A stretch of 24,156 nucleotides of DNA from DASZHA01 sp035938265 (GCA_035938265.1 DASZHA010000093.1:1-24156); one strand, 5' to 3'. Counted from the stretch's first letter, positions 15,066 through 21,491 are shown. Notes: a model not told the origin generated them from the letters alone. Program-made: numbers and translations.

Positions 15066-15737
15066 TCAGAACCCGCTGGCGGGGCGGCCCTGGCTGTCGA
15101 CTCCCAGCGCGGTGCAGCCGCCGCCGTCGGCGGTGACGACCGCGAAGGTGGCACCGGTGTTGACATCGCCGGAGTGGAAAGCGGCCGAATGAGTCCGTAG
15201 CTCAATCGTCAGCGAGGCGGCGTCGCCGTCCACCGCCATCGTCCAGCTGCTCCCAGTCCAGCGTCGCACCCCCTTGTGCAGCTGGGTCCCGTCCCAATAC
15301 ATCCAGAGCTGCAGCGAGCCCATTCGATCGACGGGCTGGGCGCCGCCGCCGGCGCTCTTGCCTGGCTCCTGGACGGCGGCCGCGATGCTGAAGGCAGGAC
15401 GTGTGGCGGGCACCTCGGCGTCGATGGTGGTACGCAGCACCGGCAGGTTCTGGCCGGTGCGCGGGTCGGGCTCGGTGCCATGGATCAGGGTGGCCGGTTG
15501 CAGGTACGCCGCCACAGAGCCGGTGGGGATGCTGGCGCAGCCATGGGCCAGCGCGGTCAGGTCAAGGCTTGGGGTGGGCGCGGGGCCGGCCGGGCTGGGG
15601 GAGGCACCGCCTGCCGGCGTGCTCGACACAACGGGCGCTGTTGCCTGCGTCGCCCGGATCGCCTGGGTGCCCCCGTAGCCGAGTGCCAGCGCTCCCACGA
15701 ACGTGAGCAGCAGCGCCAGCGCCGCGCGAGGGCTCAC
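15066..15737 (-). CDS. Membrane-anchored extracytoplasmic protein coupled to the kinase gene
   Basis: The 223-residue product has one N-terminal hydrophobic segment (AALALLLTFVGALALGYGG, about 5-23), followed by a Ser/Pro/Ala/Thr-rich tether (about 30-57) and a beta-rich domain to the end. There is no lipobox Cys, so the segment is either an uncleaved anchor or a signal peptide. Two cysteines in the domain (CASIP near 66 and GGGCTAL near 206) could form a disulfide. I do not recognise the fold. The GTG start overlaps the kinase stop in a GTGA arrangement, so the two proteins are probably made together and the domain outside the membrane may work with the kinase's extracytoplasmic region; that is inference from gene order. 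Confidence 0.75.
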   Translation of the reverse strand: MSPRAALALLLTFVGALALGYGGTQAIRATQATAPVVSSTPAGGASPSPAGPAPTPSLDLTALAHGCASIPTGSVAAYLQPATLIHGTEPDPRTGQNLPVLRTTIDAEVPATRPAFSIAAAVQEPGKSAGGGAQPVDRMGSLQLWMYWDGTQLHKGVRRWTGSSWTMAVDGDAASLTIELRTHSAAFHSGDVNTGATFAVVTADGGGCTALGVDSQGRPASGF

Positions 15738-17617
15738 AGGCGCCGCAGCAGGAGGAGCAGCAGCAACCCGGCGGCGGCGGCCAGGCCACCGACGACGGCG
15801 AAAGCCGCATCCAGGTCCACGCGCATGCCGGCGCCGCTGTTGTTCGACTCGGGAGTAGCTACGATCGCGGGACTCGAGGTCGCGGACGGCGAGACCACCA
15901 CCGCGGGGGAAGCGCTCTGCGCTGCTGCGCTTGCGCGGGGTGGAGGGGATCCGCGGCTGGGACCTGGGACCGGCGTGGCCGCCGAGCTCAGGGACCTGCA
16001 GGTTGCCGGCGCGGGATCGCTGCTGACGAGGCTGAAGCTCTCGCTGGCGACGCCCGCGCGCGCGGTCACGGCGGCGTCGATACCGTCACCGAAACGCGCG
16101 TTCCGTTGGTACAGCGCCGCGCCGTCGCTGTTCTCGATGCACACCCCGATGACGCCGCCGGCCTCTGCCACCTGGTCACAGCCCTCGTGGGTGTAGCCGC
16201 TGTCCGCGGTGTGATGACTGGTGTCGAGACTGCCGCAGGGTGGCTGCTTGATCCACTGCCAGGTGTAGCTGGCGGTGTCAACCGGCGAGTTGGCGTGGTA
16301 TCGCGTGGTGTTGACGCCGTCGTAGCGGGCGTCGACGCTGGTCACCACGGGCACGGTCCCCGGTCCTGGGAGCCCACGACTTTGGGGCGAGGAGGACACC
16401 GAAGGCGACGGGCTGGTCTGGATTGCCAACGGTCCGACACCGGCGAGGCCGGCTCCCGCCCCCGCCAGCAACCCAATCCCCACCGCCAGCAGGCCGGCGG
16501 CCAGGAGTCCGCCGCGGCGGGCCGGCGATTGGCGGACGGTGGGCGCCCCCGTAGGCGCCGGAGTTGTGGCCGGGGTGGCCGGCGGCGCCTGGGTGGCCGG
16601 CGGCGCCGCGCCGGTGGAGGCCGTCACCACCGCCACGTCGGCGGCTGCTCCCGCGGAAGTCGCGATACCGGCGCCGGTGGCGTCGCTGGCGGCCGGCGTG
16701 GCGCCTGCCGCCGAGGCTCCCGCGGCAGCGCCCGCCGCCAGGCCCGACGCCGCCACCGCCGATCCCACCAGCGCTCGGATCGAGCTGGCCGCCTCCCACG
16801 CCGCGCCGTAGGCGTCATCGGCCGCCTCCTCCAGCGCCGCCAGGAACTCGGCGGCCGTCTGGTAGCGCTCGCCCGGGTCCTTGGCCAAGCCCCGTCCCAT
16901 CAGCGCGCCGACGCGCTCCGATAGGTTGGGGTTGAGCTTGCGGGCGTCTGGAACGGCCTCGCTGATGTGCTTGCGCATCACCGCCAGCGCGCTCTCGCCG
17001 CTGAACGGTGGTTCGCCGGTCAGCAGCTCGTAGAGGATGGCGCTGGCGGCGTAGACGTCGCTGCGGACGTCGCCGGCCTCGCCGCGGGCCTGCTCCGGGC
17101 TCATGTACGCCGGCGTGCCGCTGCTGCCGGGTGGCGCATCCGTCTCCCCGGGGGCGAGTGCCTGGCCGAAGTCGACCAGTTTGGAGGTGCCTTCGGGGTC
17201 GGCGATGATGTTCTCCGGCTTGAGGTCGCGGTGGGTCAGGCCCAGGCCGTGGGCGTGGGCCAGCCCGGAAAGCGCGCCCCGGAGGACTCCCAACGACTGC
17301 TCCGGCGATAGGCGGCCGGCCTGCCTGATCACGGCGCGCAGCGAGGCGCCGGGCACGTACTCCATCGCCAGGTAGGCGCCGGCGTCCTCCTCGAAGAACT
17401 CCCAGACGCGGACGCAATTGGGATGGTCGAGGAGCGCCATGACCTGGGCCTCATGGCGGAACCGCTCGATGAAGCCGGGCTGCGCCCTCAGGCTCGGGCT
17501 CAGCGCCTTGAGCGCGACCTGCCGCGCCAGCTCGGTCTGCTCGGCCAGGTAGACCACCGCGGACGCGCCCTGGCCGATGGTTCCCAGGATCTCGTAGGCA
17601 CCGATTCGTTCTGGCAC
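15734..17617 (-). CDS. Membrane Ser/Thr protein kinase (PknB-like) with two membrane spans
   Basis: From GTG 17617 the product is 627 residues. Residues 8-265 are a Hanks-type kinase domain: glycine loop GQGASAVV (15-22), catalytic Lys37, HRDLKPEN (129-136), DFG (149-151) and SPE at the end of the activation segment. An Ala/Thr/Pro-rich linker (about 275-360) leads to a first span (RRGGLLAAGLLAVGIGLLAG, about 364-385). Outside is a region of about 215 residues holding a domain with four cysteines (PPCGS, EGCDQ, GVCIE, ATCRS), followed by a Ser/Pro/Ala tether. A second span (AFAVVGGLAAAAGLLLLLLL, about 604-623) ends the protein with RRL. There are no PASTA repeats. A longer frame begins at 17725, but it would overlap uppP; GTG 17617 begins just before the kinase fold and is exactly 6 nt after TATGAT. 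Coupled by GTGA to the next gene. Confidence 0.92.
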   Translation of the reverse strand: MPERIGAYEILGTIGQGASAVVYLAEQTELARQVALKALSPSLRAQPGFIERFRHEAQVMALLDHPNCVRVWEFFEEDAGAYLAMEYVPGASLRAVIRQAGRLSPEQSLGVLRGALSGLAHAHGLGLTHRDLKPENIIADPEGTSKLVDFGQALAPGETDAPPGSSGTPAYMSPEQARGEAGDVRSDVYAASAILYELLTGEPPFSGESALAVMRKHISEAVPDARKLNPNLSERVGALMGRGLAKDPGERYQTAAEFLAALEEAADDAYGAAWEAASSIRALVGSAVAASGLAAGAAAGASAAGATPAASDATGAGIATSAGAAADVAVVTASTGAAPPATQAPPATPATTPAPTGAPTVRQSPARRGGLLAAGLLAVGIGLLAGAGAGLAGVGPLAIQTSPSPSVSSSPQSRGLPGPGTVPVVTSVDARYDGVNTTRYHANSPVDTASYTWQWIKQPPCGSLDTSHHTADSGYTHEGCDQVAEAGGVIGVCIENSDGAALYQRNARFGDGIDAAVTARAGVASESFSLVSSDPAPATCRSLSSAATPVPGPSRGSPPPRASAAAQSASPAVVVSPSATSSPAIVATPESNNSGAGMRVDLDAAFAVVGGLAAAAGLLLLLLLRRL

Positions 17618-17623
17618 GGCGCC

Positions 17624-17629
17624 ATCATA
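17624..17629 (-). promoter_or_regulatory. -10 box (TATGAT) for a leaderless kinase transcript
   Basis: TATGAT on the minus strand ends 6 nt before GTG 17617. The position decides the start of the kinase gene: an upstream in-frame start would place the promoter inside the coding region. It is divergent from the uppP promoter about 76 bp away. Confidence 0.5.
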
Positions 17630-17704
17630 GATCGCCGTTCTGGCGCCTCCGGCGCGGGTTTGCCGAACTGGTGCCGAAGTGCGTGGGGGCCTCCGGACGG
17701 CTGC

Positions 17705-17710
17705 TAGCCT
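17705..17710 (+). promoter_or_regulatory. -10 box (TAGCCT) for a leaderless uppP transcript
   Basis: TAGCCT fits TAnnnT and is followed by 7 nt and the ATG at 17718. No Shine-Dalgarno sequence is present. This supports ATG 17718 over an in-frame GTG at 17679. Confidence 0.45.
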
Positions 17711-17717
17711 TGCGGCG

Positions 17718-18593
17718 ATGAACATCTGGCAGGCGCTTTTCCTGGCCTTGCTGCAGGGCTCAACCGAGCTGTTCCCGGTCAGCAGCCTGGGTCACGCCGT
17801 GCTCGTCCCACGGCTCCTGGGCTGGGATTACAACCAGGCCGACCCCACGTTCCTGCCCTACCTGACCCTCCTGCACCTGGGCACCGCCGGCGCCCTGCTG
17901 CTGGTGTTCCGCGACGACTGGGTCAAGATCATTCGCGGATTCCTCCGCGCCGTGTACAGGGGCCGCCTGGGGACGGATGCCAACGAACGCCTGGGCATCC
18001 TGATCTTCATCGGCACCATACCGACGGGGCTGGCCGGCGCCTTCTTCAAGAGCGACCTGGAGAAGTTATTTGCCAGCCCGCGCGCCGCCGCCATATTCCT
18101 GATCATCAACGCGGGGATCATGGGCACCGGCGAGGTCCTTCGTCGCCGCGACGAACGCAAGCGAGCCAGGGATGCGGTCGCCGGGCTCAAGCCGGAGCAG
18201 CGAGAGGCGGCCTACGAGACCGAGGCCGACCTGACCCTGCCCCGTGCCGCGATCGTGGGGGTATCCCAGTCACTGGCGCTGTTCCCCGGCATCTCGCGCT
18301 CCGGGAGCACGATCACCGCCGGGCTGCTGGCCGGGCTCAAGCACGAGTCGGCGGCGCGCTTCAGCTTCCTGCTGGCGACGCCGATCATCCTCGCTGCCGG
18401 CGTGCTCGAGGTGCCGACGCTGTTCACCGCGGGGGCGCCGCTGCTGACCTACCTCGCCGGCGCGGTGGTCGCGGCGGTCACCGCCTACCTGAGCGCTCGC
18501 TTCCTGCTGCGGTATTTTCGGTTCGGGCGGCTTGACCCCTTCGCCGCTTATTGCGCTGTGATCGGTATCGTCGGCCTGGTCATCACCCGGTAG
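17718..18593 (+). CDS. uppP: Undecaprenyl-diphosphate phosphatase (UppP/BacA)
   Basis: This 291-residue membrane enzyme dephosphorylates undecaprenyl diphosphate so the lipid carrier can be reused in peptidoglycan and other envelope polymer synthesis; extra copies are known to give bacitracin resistance. Two family motifs are clear: LLQGSTELFPVSSLGHAVLV (about 10-29), with the catalytic Glu and the PVSSxGH element, and FPGISRSGSTITAGLLAGLK near 192-211, with the conserved Arg and Ser. About eight hydrophobic spans surround them, as in the crystal structures of the family. Length is slightly above the usual 265-280 because of a charged cytoplasmic loop (RRRDERKRARDAVAGLKPEQ, about 145-165). 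The ATG is 7 nt after TAGCCT. A small membrane protein gene follows after 32 nt and may be cotranscribed. Sharing a divergent control region with a PknB-like kinase fits an envelope-related theme. Confidence 0.95.
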   Translation: MNIWQALFLALLQGSTELFPVSSLGHAVLVPRLLGWDYNQADPTFLPYLTLLHLGTAGALLLVFRDDWVKIIRGFLRAVYRGRLGTDANERLGILIFIGTIPTGLAGAFFKSDLEKLFASPRAAAIFLIINAGIMGTGEVLRRRDERKRARDAVAGLKPEQREAAYETEADLTLPRAAIVGVSQSLALFPGISRSGSTITAGLLAGLKHESAARFSFLLATPIILAAGVLEVPTLFTAGAPLLTYLAGAVVAAVTAYLSARFLLRYFRFGRLDPFAAYCAVIGIVGLVITR

Positions 18594-18612
18594 GGTTCAC
18601 CCAAAGAGCACC

Positions 18613-18620
18613 AGAGGAGA
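18613..18620 (+). promoter_or_regulatory. Shine-Dalgarno sequence fixing a TTG start
   Basis: AGAGGAGA contains GGAG (18616-18619), which ends 6 nt before the TTG at 18626. It makes TTG 18626 the clear start of the small membrane protein. Confidence 0.6.
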
Positions 18621-18625
18621 AAGCT

Positions 18626-18820
18626 TTGGATTCATTGCGAAAGCCCATCGTCCTGATCGGCCTGATTGCGCTGGCCGTGGTCCTGGTGCTGGTCGGCGTT
18701 TACTACCAGGTCACCTCGCACAACCCGGCGCACCCGGTCTCGTACCACGCCATCGCCTTCTGGGCCGCCGCGGTGGCGGCGCTGATCGCGGCCTCGTTCG
18801 CCCGTCCGCGCTCCGAATAG
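18626..18820 (+). CDS. 64-residue membrane protein, two predicted spans
   Basis: The short product (starting with TTG, then DSLRKPIVLIGLIALAVV) has a first hydrophobic span at about residues 7-27, a short polar loop (TSHNPAHPVSYH), and a second span at about 41-58, ending in PRSE. The basic residues before the first span suggest the N-terminus is inside; both termini would then be cytoplasmic. A strong Shine-Dalgarno sequence sits 6 nt before the TTG. No family is recognised. It lies 32 nt after uppP on the same strand and may be cotranscribed with it. The hydrophobic pattern and good ribosome site make a real gene likely despite its size. Confidence 0.7.
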   Translation: MDSLRKPIVLIGLIALAVVLVLVGVYYQVTSHNPAHPVSYHAIAFWAAAVAALIAASFARPRSE

Positions 18821-18825
18821 GCTTC

Positions 18826-18842
18826 CGCCCCGACCTGGGGCG
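18826..18842. terminator. Small hairpin between convergent genes
   Basis: CGCCCC (18826-18831), a 5-nt loop and GGGGCG (18837-18842) give a six-pair perfect stem in the 22-bp gap between the small membrane protein gene and the cupredoxin gene. The position suits a bidirectional terminator, but neither side has a T-tract, so it is weak. Confidence 0.35.
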
Positions 18843-19673
18843 CTACTGGACGGTGACCGACCCCTTCATGGTGGGGTGGATGGTACAGCTGAAGCCAAAG
18901 CTCCCCGCCTTGGTGAACGTGAAGGTGAAGCTCTCACCCTTGGCCTTGGTGCCGGAGTCGAAGGAGCCGTCGTCGGCGGTGGCCGTGTGCGAGGCGTTGT
19001 CGTCCTGGAAGTCCCATTTCACGGTGTCGCCCACCTTGACCGTGATGCTGTCGGGTTTGAATGCGCCAGGCGGAGGGTCACCAACCACGGCTATCGTCGT
19101 CCCGCCAGTCGAGGGTGGGGCTGACGCGGCTGCAGAGGCCGCAGCAGAGGCGGCAGGGCTGGGCGCGGCCGCCGGGCTGGGGCTGGCAACCGGTATCGGC
19201 GAGGCCTGGGCGATGATGCCGTTGCCGGCGTCGAACTCGACCTTGGCGAGGGCGCCGCTCACCGACGCGTTGGTGACCTGCTCATGGGTGTAGGGAAGGT
19301 GGTCGCTGAAGCCCAGCTCGATGTACAGGACGTGGTGGCCGGTGGTGACGTTGTGGATGGTGAAAGGCGTCACGGCGGTGTGATAGATCCCGGCCACACC
19401 CTGCGGCACAACCTCGCCGGGGGCGGTGGGGGGCACGTCGAGGAACAGGTGGTAGTGGCCCTCGCCGAACAGGTGCTTGTTGGCCGCCTCGGCCGCCGGC
19501 ACCACCTTGAAGTTGGCCGACGTGAGGTTGACGGTGACGTCGCTGTTGTTGACTGCCACCGCGCCGCCCACCTTGGGGTCGGTGCTGAAGGGACCGACGG
19601 CGGCGTTGGGCAACTCGGTGGTGCACGCCGCTAGCAGGACCGTCAGAAGAACCAGCAGGGGGCGCTTGGGCAA
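18843..19673 (-). CDS. Lipoprotein with DUF4399-like domain and C-terminal cupredoxin domain
   Basis: The 276-residue product starts with a lipoprotein signal (PLLVLLTVLLAAC, Cys17). Residues about 35-145 contain HLFGEGHYHLFLDVPP and GHHVLYIELGFSDHLPY, text that resembles the His-rich DUF4399-type extracytoplasmic domain from memory. A Pro/Ala/Ser tether (about 158-195) links to a plastocyanin/amicyanin-like domain (about 200-276). Type 1 copper ligands are all visible: His229 in NASHTA, then Cys263, His266 and Met269 in the Cx2Hx2M element CTIHPTM, the amicyanin spacing. It should bind copper and carry electrons outside the membrane; the partner is unknown. The start is TTG with GGAG 7 nt upstream; starting there gives a textbook signal peptide. 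The gene is convergent with the uppP-side genes and divergent from the SHOCT gene. Confidence 0.88.
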   Translation of the reverse strand: MPKRPLLVLLTVLLAACTTELPNAAVGPFSTDPKVGGAVAVNNSDVTVNLTSANFKVVPAAEAANKHLFGEGHYHLFLDVPPTAPGEVVPQGVAGIYHTAVTPFTIHNVTTGHHVLYIELGFSDHLPYTHEQVTNASVSGALAKVEFDAGNGIIAQASPIPVASPSPAAAPSPAASAAASAAASAPPSTGGTTIAVVGDPPPGAFKPDSITVKVGDTVKWDFQDDNASHTATADDGSFDSGTKAKGESFTFTFTKAGSFGFSCTIHPTMKGSVTVQ

Positions 19674-19680
19674 CCGCTTT

Positions 19681-19686
19681 CTCCCT
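19681..19686 (-). promoter_or_regulatory. Shine-Dalgarno sequence fixing a TTG start
   Basis: AGGGAG on the minus strand (GGAG at 19684-19681) ends 7 nt before the TTG at 19673. It supports this codon as the cupredoxin lipoprotein start. Confidence 0.55.
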
Positions 19687-19712
19687 AATTCAGCCGGGCG
19701 GCAACAGCCAAG

Positions 19713-19719
19713 TATTGTA
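19713..19719. promoter_or_regulatory. Divergent overlapping -10 elements (TATTGT / TACAAT)
   Basis: The segment 19713-19719 reads TATTGTA: TATTGT on the plus strand and TACAAT (19719-19714) on the minus strand. The minus element would start the cupredoxin mRNA with a leader of about 35 nt that includes its Shine-Dalgarno sequence. The plus element would give the SHOCT gene a leader of about 125 nt. A second plus-strand candidate is TAGACT at 19764-19769. Confidence 0.4.
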
Positions 19720-19771
19720 CCGATCGCCTGCGGGACCCCGTCCGTGGTGCTTCACCCAGTTCTTAGACTTC

Positions 19772-19818
19772 CCTCAGGTGTCTCTCACCACGAGGGTGCA
19801 TCCTCATGCATGTGAGAG
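19772..19818 (+). promoter_or_regulatory. Possible structured 5' leader of the SHOCT gene
   Basis: Two pairings compete. In the first, CCTC (19772-19775) and GGTG (19777-19780) fold on CACC (19786-19789) and GAGG (19792-19795) around a TCTCT loop. In the second, CTCTCAC (19782-19788) pairs perfectly with GTGAGAG (19812-19818). Both cannot form at once. The arms are short, so chance is possible. Confidence 0.2.
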
Positions 19819-19844
19819 CGGCAGTCCCTGGTGTCCTGAGGTGA
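19806..19844 (+). CDS. Possible 12-residue leader peptide upstream of the SHOCT gene
   Basis: ATG 19806 opens MHVRAAVPGVLR and stops at the TGA at 19842-19844. That stop lies inside the Shine-Dalgarno sequence of the SHOCT gene, 5 nt before its TTG. GAGG (19792-19795) lies 10 nt before the ATG and could be its own ribosome site. A terminating ribosome here could help or block initiation at 19850. It is only a short frame, so it may have no function. Confidence 0.2.
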   Translation: MHVRAAVPGVLR

Positions 19845-19846
19845 TC
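19838..19846 (+). promoter_or_regulatory. Strong Shine-Dalgarno sequence deciding a TTG start
   Basis: GAGGTGATC matches nine consecutive bases of the complement of the 16S rRNA 3' end. GAGG ends 8 nt before the TTG at 19850. The GTG at 19841, in the same frame, lies inside this site and is therefore less likely to be the start. Confidence 0.6.
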
Positions 19847-19849
19847 CCG

Positions 19850-20206
19850 TTGCGCCCCGGCAGAGGCACGCCAGTTCCTAATCCGGGGCAGTTCCCGAGG
19901 CCGGGCCGCCTGGCGGTCTTCCCCTGGTGGATCCACGTTATCGAGGTCCTGATCGTCGTCGGTCTCGTGGTCCTGTTGGTTGTGCTGCTGATGGTGGCGT
20001 TTCGCGGCCCACGCCGGCTGGCACCACCACCGGGCGCGATCACGGCGGCCGTCACGCCCGCCCTCTCTGAGCTCGACCTTCGGTACGCCAGGGGTGAGAT
20101 CGACCACGATGAATACCTCCAGCGCCGCGCCAACCTGCTCGGACAGGCCCAGCCCAGGCCCCCGGCGGTGGCCGAACCTCCTCCCCGGCCGGAGGAGAAG
20201 ACCTAG
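19850..20206 (+). CDS. Membrane-anchored SHOCT-domain protein
   Basis: From TTG 19850 the product is 118 residues. A Pro/Gly/Arg-rich N-terminus (about 1-22) precedes one hydrophobic span (IHVIEVLIVVGLVVLLVVLL, about 28-47). After a basic stop-transfer sequence (RGPRR) and a short linker comes a SHOCT motif, SELDLRYARGEIDHDEYLQR (about 72-91), the short helical module usually found at the end of small bacterial membrane proteins and thought to mediate oligomerisation. The tail is Pro-rich. The frame is open upstream to 19715, but that part has no ribosome site and low-quality sequence, while TTG 19850 has a nine-base Shine-Dalgarno match. It is divergent from the cupredoxin gene and followed by a strong hairpin. 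Function unknown beyond the domain. Confidence 0.8.
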   Translation: MRPGRGTPVPNPGQFPRPGRLAVFPWWIHVIEVLIVVGLVVLLVVLLMVAFRGPRRLAPPPGAITAAVTPALSELDLRYARGEIDHDEYLQRRANLLGQAQPRPPAVAEPPPRPEEKT

Positions 20207-20227
20207 TTTTCTCCGCTTACCCCCGAC

Positions 20228-20259
20228 GAAAGGGCTCGAGCCGCTGCTCGGGCCCTTTC
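20228..20259. terminator. Bidirectional transcription terminator hairpin
   Basis: GAAAGGGCTCGAG (20228-20240), a six-base loop and CTCGGGCCCTTTC (20247-20259) form a 13-bp stem with one T-G wobble. It sits between the convergent SHOCT gene (ends 20206) and thiolase gene (ends 20298), the expected place for a shared terminator. There is no long T-run, although the stem end itself is AAAG/CTTTC. Confidence 0.7.
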
Positions 20260-20297
20260 TCATTGTCCGGGCGAGTGCTGCAGTCGACCAGCTGGCT

Positions 20298-21479
20298 CTA
20301 GTTGACCCTCTCGACGATCATCGCGATTCCCTGGCCGCCGCCGATGCACAGCGCCGCCAGGCCGGTGCTGACGTCCTTGTCCTCCATGGCGTGGAGCAGG
20401 GTGGTGAGGATGCGGGCGCCGCTGGCGCCGATGGGGTGCCCGATGGCGATCGCGCCGCCACGGATGTTGACCCTGTCCTCGTCGAGGGCGAGGTCGCGAA
20501 CCACCGCCACCGACTGCGCGGCGAAGGCTTCGTTCAGCTCGAAGAGGTCGATGTCGGAGATCTCCATCCCCGCTTTCTTCAGGGCGGCGCGGGTCGCCGG
20601 CGCGGGGCCGATGCCCATGATCCGGGGCGCCACTCCCACGGAGGCGTAGGCCCTGATCCGGGCGACGGGCTTCCAGCCCTCCTTCTCGGCGCGTGAGGCG
20701 CTGGCCACCACGGTGGCGGCGGCGCCGTCGTTGATGCCCGACGAGTTGCCCGCGGTGACGCTGCCCTCCTTGTCAAAGGCGGGGCGCAGCGCGGCCAGCT
20801 TCTCGAGCGTGGTGTCGGGCCGCGGGTGCTCGTCGGTGTCGACGACGACGTCACCCTTCTTGTTCTTGACCGTGATGGGCACGATCTCGCGCTTGAACGC
20901 GCCCGAGGAGAGGGCCTCGCCGGCCTTCTGCTGCGAGCGGACCGAGAACTCGTCCTGGTCCTGCCGCGAGACCTCGAAGTCCTTGGCCACGTTCTCGGCG
21001 GTGATGCCCATGTGGCAATGGTCGAAGGCGTCCGTGAGGCCGCCCAGGATCATCTCGTCGACCAGTTCGGCATTGCCCATCCGGTAGCCCTGGCGTGCCT
21101 TGGGGAGGATGTACGGGGCTCGCGTCATGCTCTCCAGGCCGCCGGCCACCAGCACCTCGGCGTCGCCGGCTTTGATCGCCTGCGCCGCCAGCGCCACGGT
21201 CTTGAGGCCGGAGCCACAGACCTTGTTGACGGTGGTAGCGGGGACCCCCTCGGGTACGCCTGCATAGATCGAGGCCTGCCGCGCCGGGTTCATGCCCTGG
21301 CCGGCGCTGAGGACGTTGCCCATCAGGACTTCGTCGAGCTGCTCGGCGGAGACACCGGCGCGCTTCAACGCCTCGGCGATCACGGTCTGGCCCAGCTCCA
21401 CGGCTGAGACGTCGGTGAAGGCGCCGTTGAACGTACCCACCGGGGTGCGGACGGCGCTGAGGATGACTGCTTCTTCCAA
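20298..21479 (-). CDS. Acetyl-CoA acetyltransferase (thiolase)
   Basis: The 393-residue cytoplasmic enzyme condenses or cleaves acyl-CoA units; sequence alone does not separate biosynthetic acetoacetyl-CoA formation from beta-oxidation. Catalytic residues are in their standard places: nucleophile Cys88 in NKVCGSGLKTV, His348 in GHPIGASGAR, and Cys378 in LCIGGGQG. Numbering and total length are nearly the same as in the classical PhaA-type thiolase. NEAFAAQSVAV near 314-324 is also typical. The start is TTG with AGGAG upstream; it gives the usual N-terminus EEAVILSAVRTPVG. It follows the propeller protein gene by 79 nt on the same strand, with its own TAAACT box at 21530-21535. The nearby acyl-CoA dehydrogenase family gene fits an acyl-CoA theme, but it is on the other strand. 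Confidence 0.95.
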   Translation of the reverse strand: MEEAVILSAVRTPVGTFNGAFTDVSAVELGQTVIAEALKRAGVSAEQLDEVLMGNVLSAGQGMNPARQASIYAGVPEGVPATTVNKVCGSGLKTVALAAQAIKAGDAEVLVAGGLESMTRAPYILPKARQGYRMGNAELVDEMILGGLTDAFDHCHMGITAENVAKDFEVSRQDQDEFSVRSQQKAGEALSSGAFKREIVPITVKNKKGDVVVDTDEHPRPDTTLEKLAALRPAFDKEGSVTAGNSSGINDGAAATVVASASRAEKEGWKPVARIRAYASVGVAPRIMGIGPAPATRAALKKAGMEISDIDLFELNEAFAAQSVAVVRDLALDEDRVNIRGGAIAIGHPIGASGARILTTLLHAMEDKDVSTGLAALCIGGGQGIAMIVERVN

Positions 21480-21484
21480 CTGAA

Positions 21485-21491
21485 CTCTCCT
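21485..21491 (-). promoter_or_regulatory. Shine-Dalgarno sequence fixing a TTG start of the thiolase
   Basis: AGGAGAG on the minus strand has its GGAG core 7 nt before TTG 21479. It confirms the TTG as start, in line with the conserved thiolase N-terminus. Confidence 0.6.

Noticed and set aside
16500..16800. Ala-coding repetitive stretch in the kinase gene considered as a DNA repeat or insertion
   Set aside because: It is an ordinary Ala/Pro/Thr-rich linker with varied codons; no exact repeat units were seen.
17679..17717. A GTG start of uppP 13 codons upstream of ATG 17718
   Set aside because: The TAGCCT box lies inside this stretch, and ATG 17718 gives the usual UppP N-terminus.
17618..17725. 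A 36-residue N-terminal extension of the kinase
   Set aside because: It would overlap the uppP start, contains the TATGAT box, and adds only basic sequence before the kinase fold begins.
19715..19849. N-terminal extension of the SHOCT protein
   Set aside because: The added residues are not structured like a signal or domain, and the nine-base Shine-Dalgarno match fixes TTG 19850.
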